Part shown: positions 6,204-6,250 of the stretch, piece after piece
How positions within the stretch are numbered: position 1 is the stretch's first letter
Layout of the letters: the number at the start of each line of letters is the position of its first letter
NCBI GenBank assembly: GCA_003503535.1
Contig: DOCI01000123.1
Coordinates: 1 to 6,250 of the forward strand
Length of the DNA stretch: 6,250 nucleotides
From: Planctomycetaceae bacterium
Lineage (GTDB): Bacteria > Planctomycetota > Planctomycetia > Planctomycetales > Planctomycetaceae
Reading direction: 5' to 3'
Notes under the pieces: model-generated
What the model saw: only the letters and a program-made list of their open reading frames with translations
Database searches by the model: none
Told to the model about the DNA's origin: nothing
Position numbers and translations under genes: made by a program

Positions 6204-6227
6204 AAGGTGCGTCACGACGCACCCTAC
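6144..6227. repeat. Palindromic, probably interspersed, repeat element
   Basis: Two inverted repeats lie 47 bases apart: CCACG-GCAAG-CGTGG (6144-6158) and GGTGCGTC-AC-GACGCACC (6206-6223), the second followed by CTAC. From memory, GGTGCGT...ACGCACCCTAC-type palindromes recur in intergenic DNA of planctomycetes and some other bacteria, so this may be one copy of a dispersed family. Only one copy is in the window, so the repeat nature is inferred; the palindromes themselves are directly visible. Confidence 0.4.
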
Positions 6228-6250
6228 TTCCAACTATCGCTAAATGTCGT

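Overview
The window looks like chromosomal DNA of a planctomycete (Planctomycetota; a Gimesia- or Rubinisphaera-like genome is my guess). The evidence is indirect: an exported arylsulfatase of the iduronate-2-sulfatase type, a long exported protein ending in a TlpA-type thioredoxin domain, an AhpD-like protein, long intergenic gaps, and a short palindromic repeat at the right edge. No single marker gene proves the taxon. No phage, plasmid, transposase, CRISPR, rRNA or tRNA signal was seen.

Layout, left to right: a strong hairpin (9-40), probably the terminator of the sulfatase; a secreted sulfatase on the minus strand (112-1524), whose start is better placed 90 bases inside the longest reading frame; a roughly 600-base gap (1525-2121) holding the sulfatase promoter candidate, small palindromes, a weak repeated motif and a possible 30-codon basic ORF; a glycosyltransferase-2-like protein on the minus strand (2122-2889) lacking the usual acidic metal-binding motif; a 263-base gap with nothing convincing; an AhpD/carboxymuconolactone-decarboxylase-like protein on the minus strand (3153-3776); a 271-base divergent intergenic region; a 645-residue exported TlpA-like protein on the plus strand (4048-5985); then two hairpins and a repeat-like region with a possible 25-codon ORF up to the window edge.

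The genes do not form an obvious operon: the three minus-strand genes are separated by 263 and about 600 bases, so each probably has its own promoter. The only functional link that can be argued is that the AhpD-like protein and the TlpA-like protein are divergently transcribed and both carry a CxxC thiol pair. They probably act in different compartments (the first has no signal peptide, the second does), so shared regulation is possible but unproven. The sulfatase fits the polysaccharide-desulfation lifestyle of marine planctomycetes. I did not find a clearly new biological system. The most interesting items are the domain make-up of the TlpA-like protein (three calcium-loop-like motifs, an alpha-helical repeat region and a thioredoxin domain), the clearly visible internal duplication of the AhpD-like protein with one dead half, and the glycosyltransferase with an altered active-site motif.
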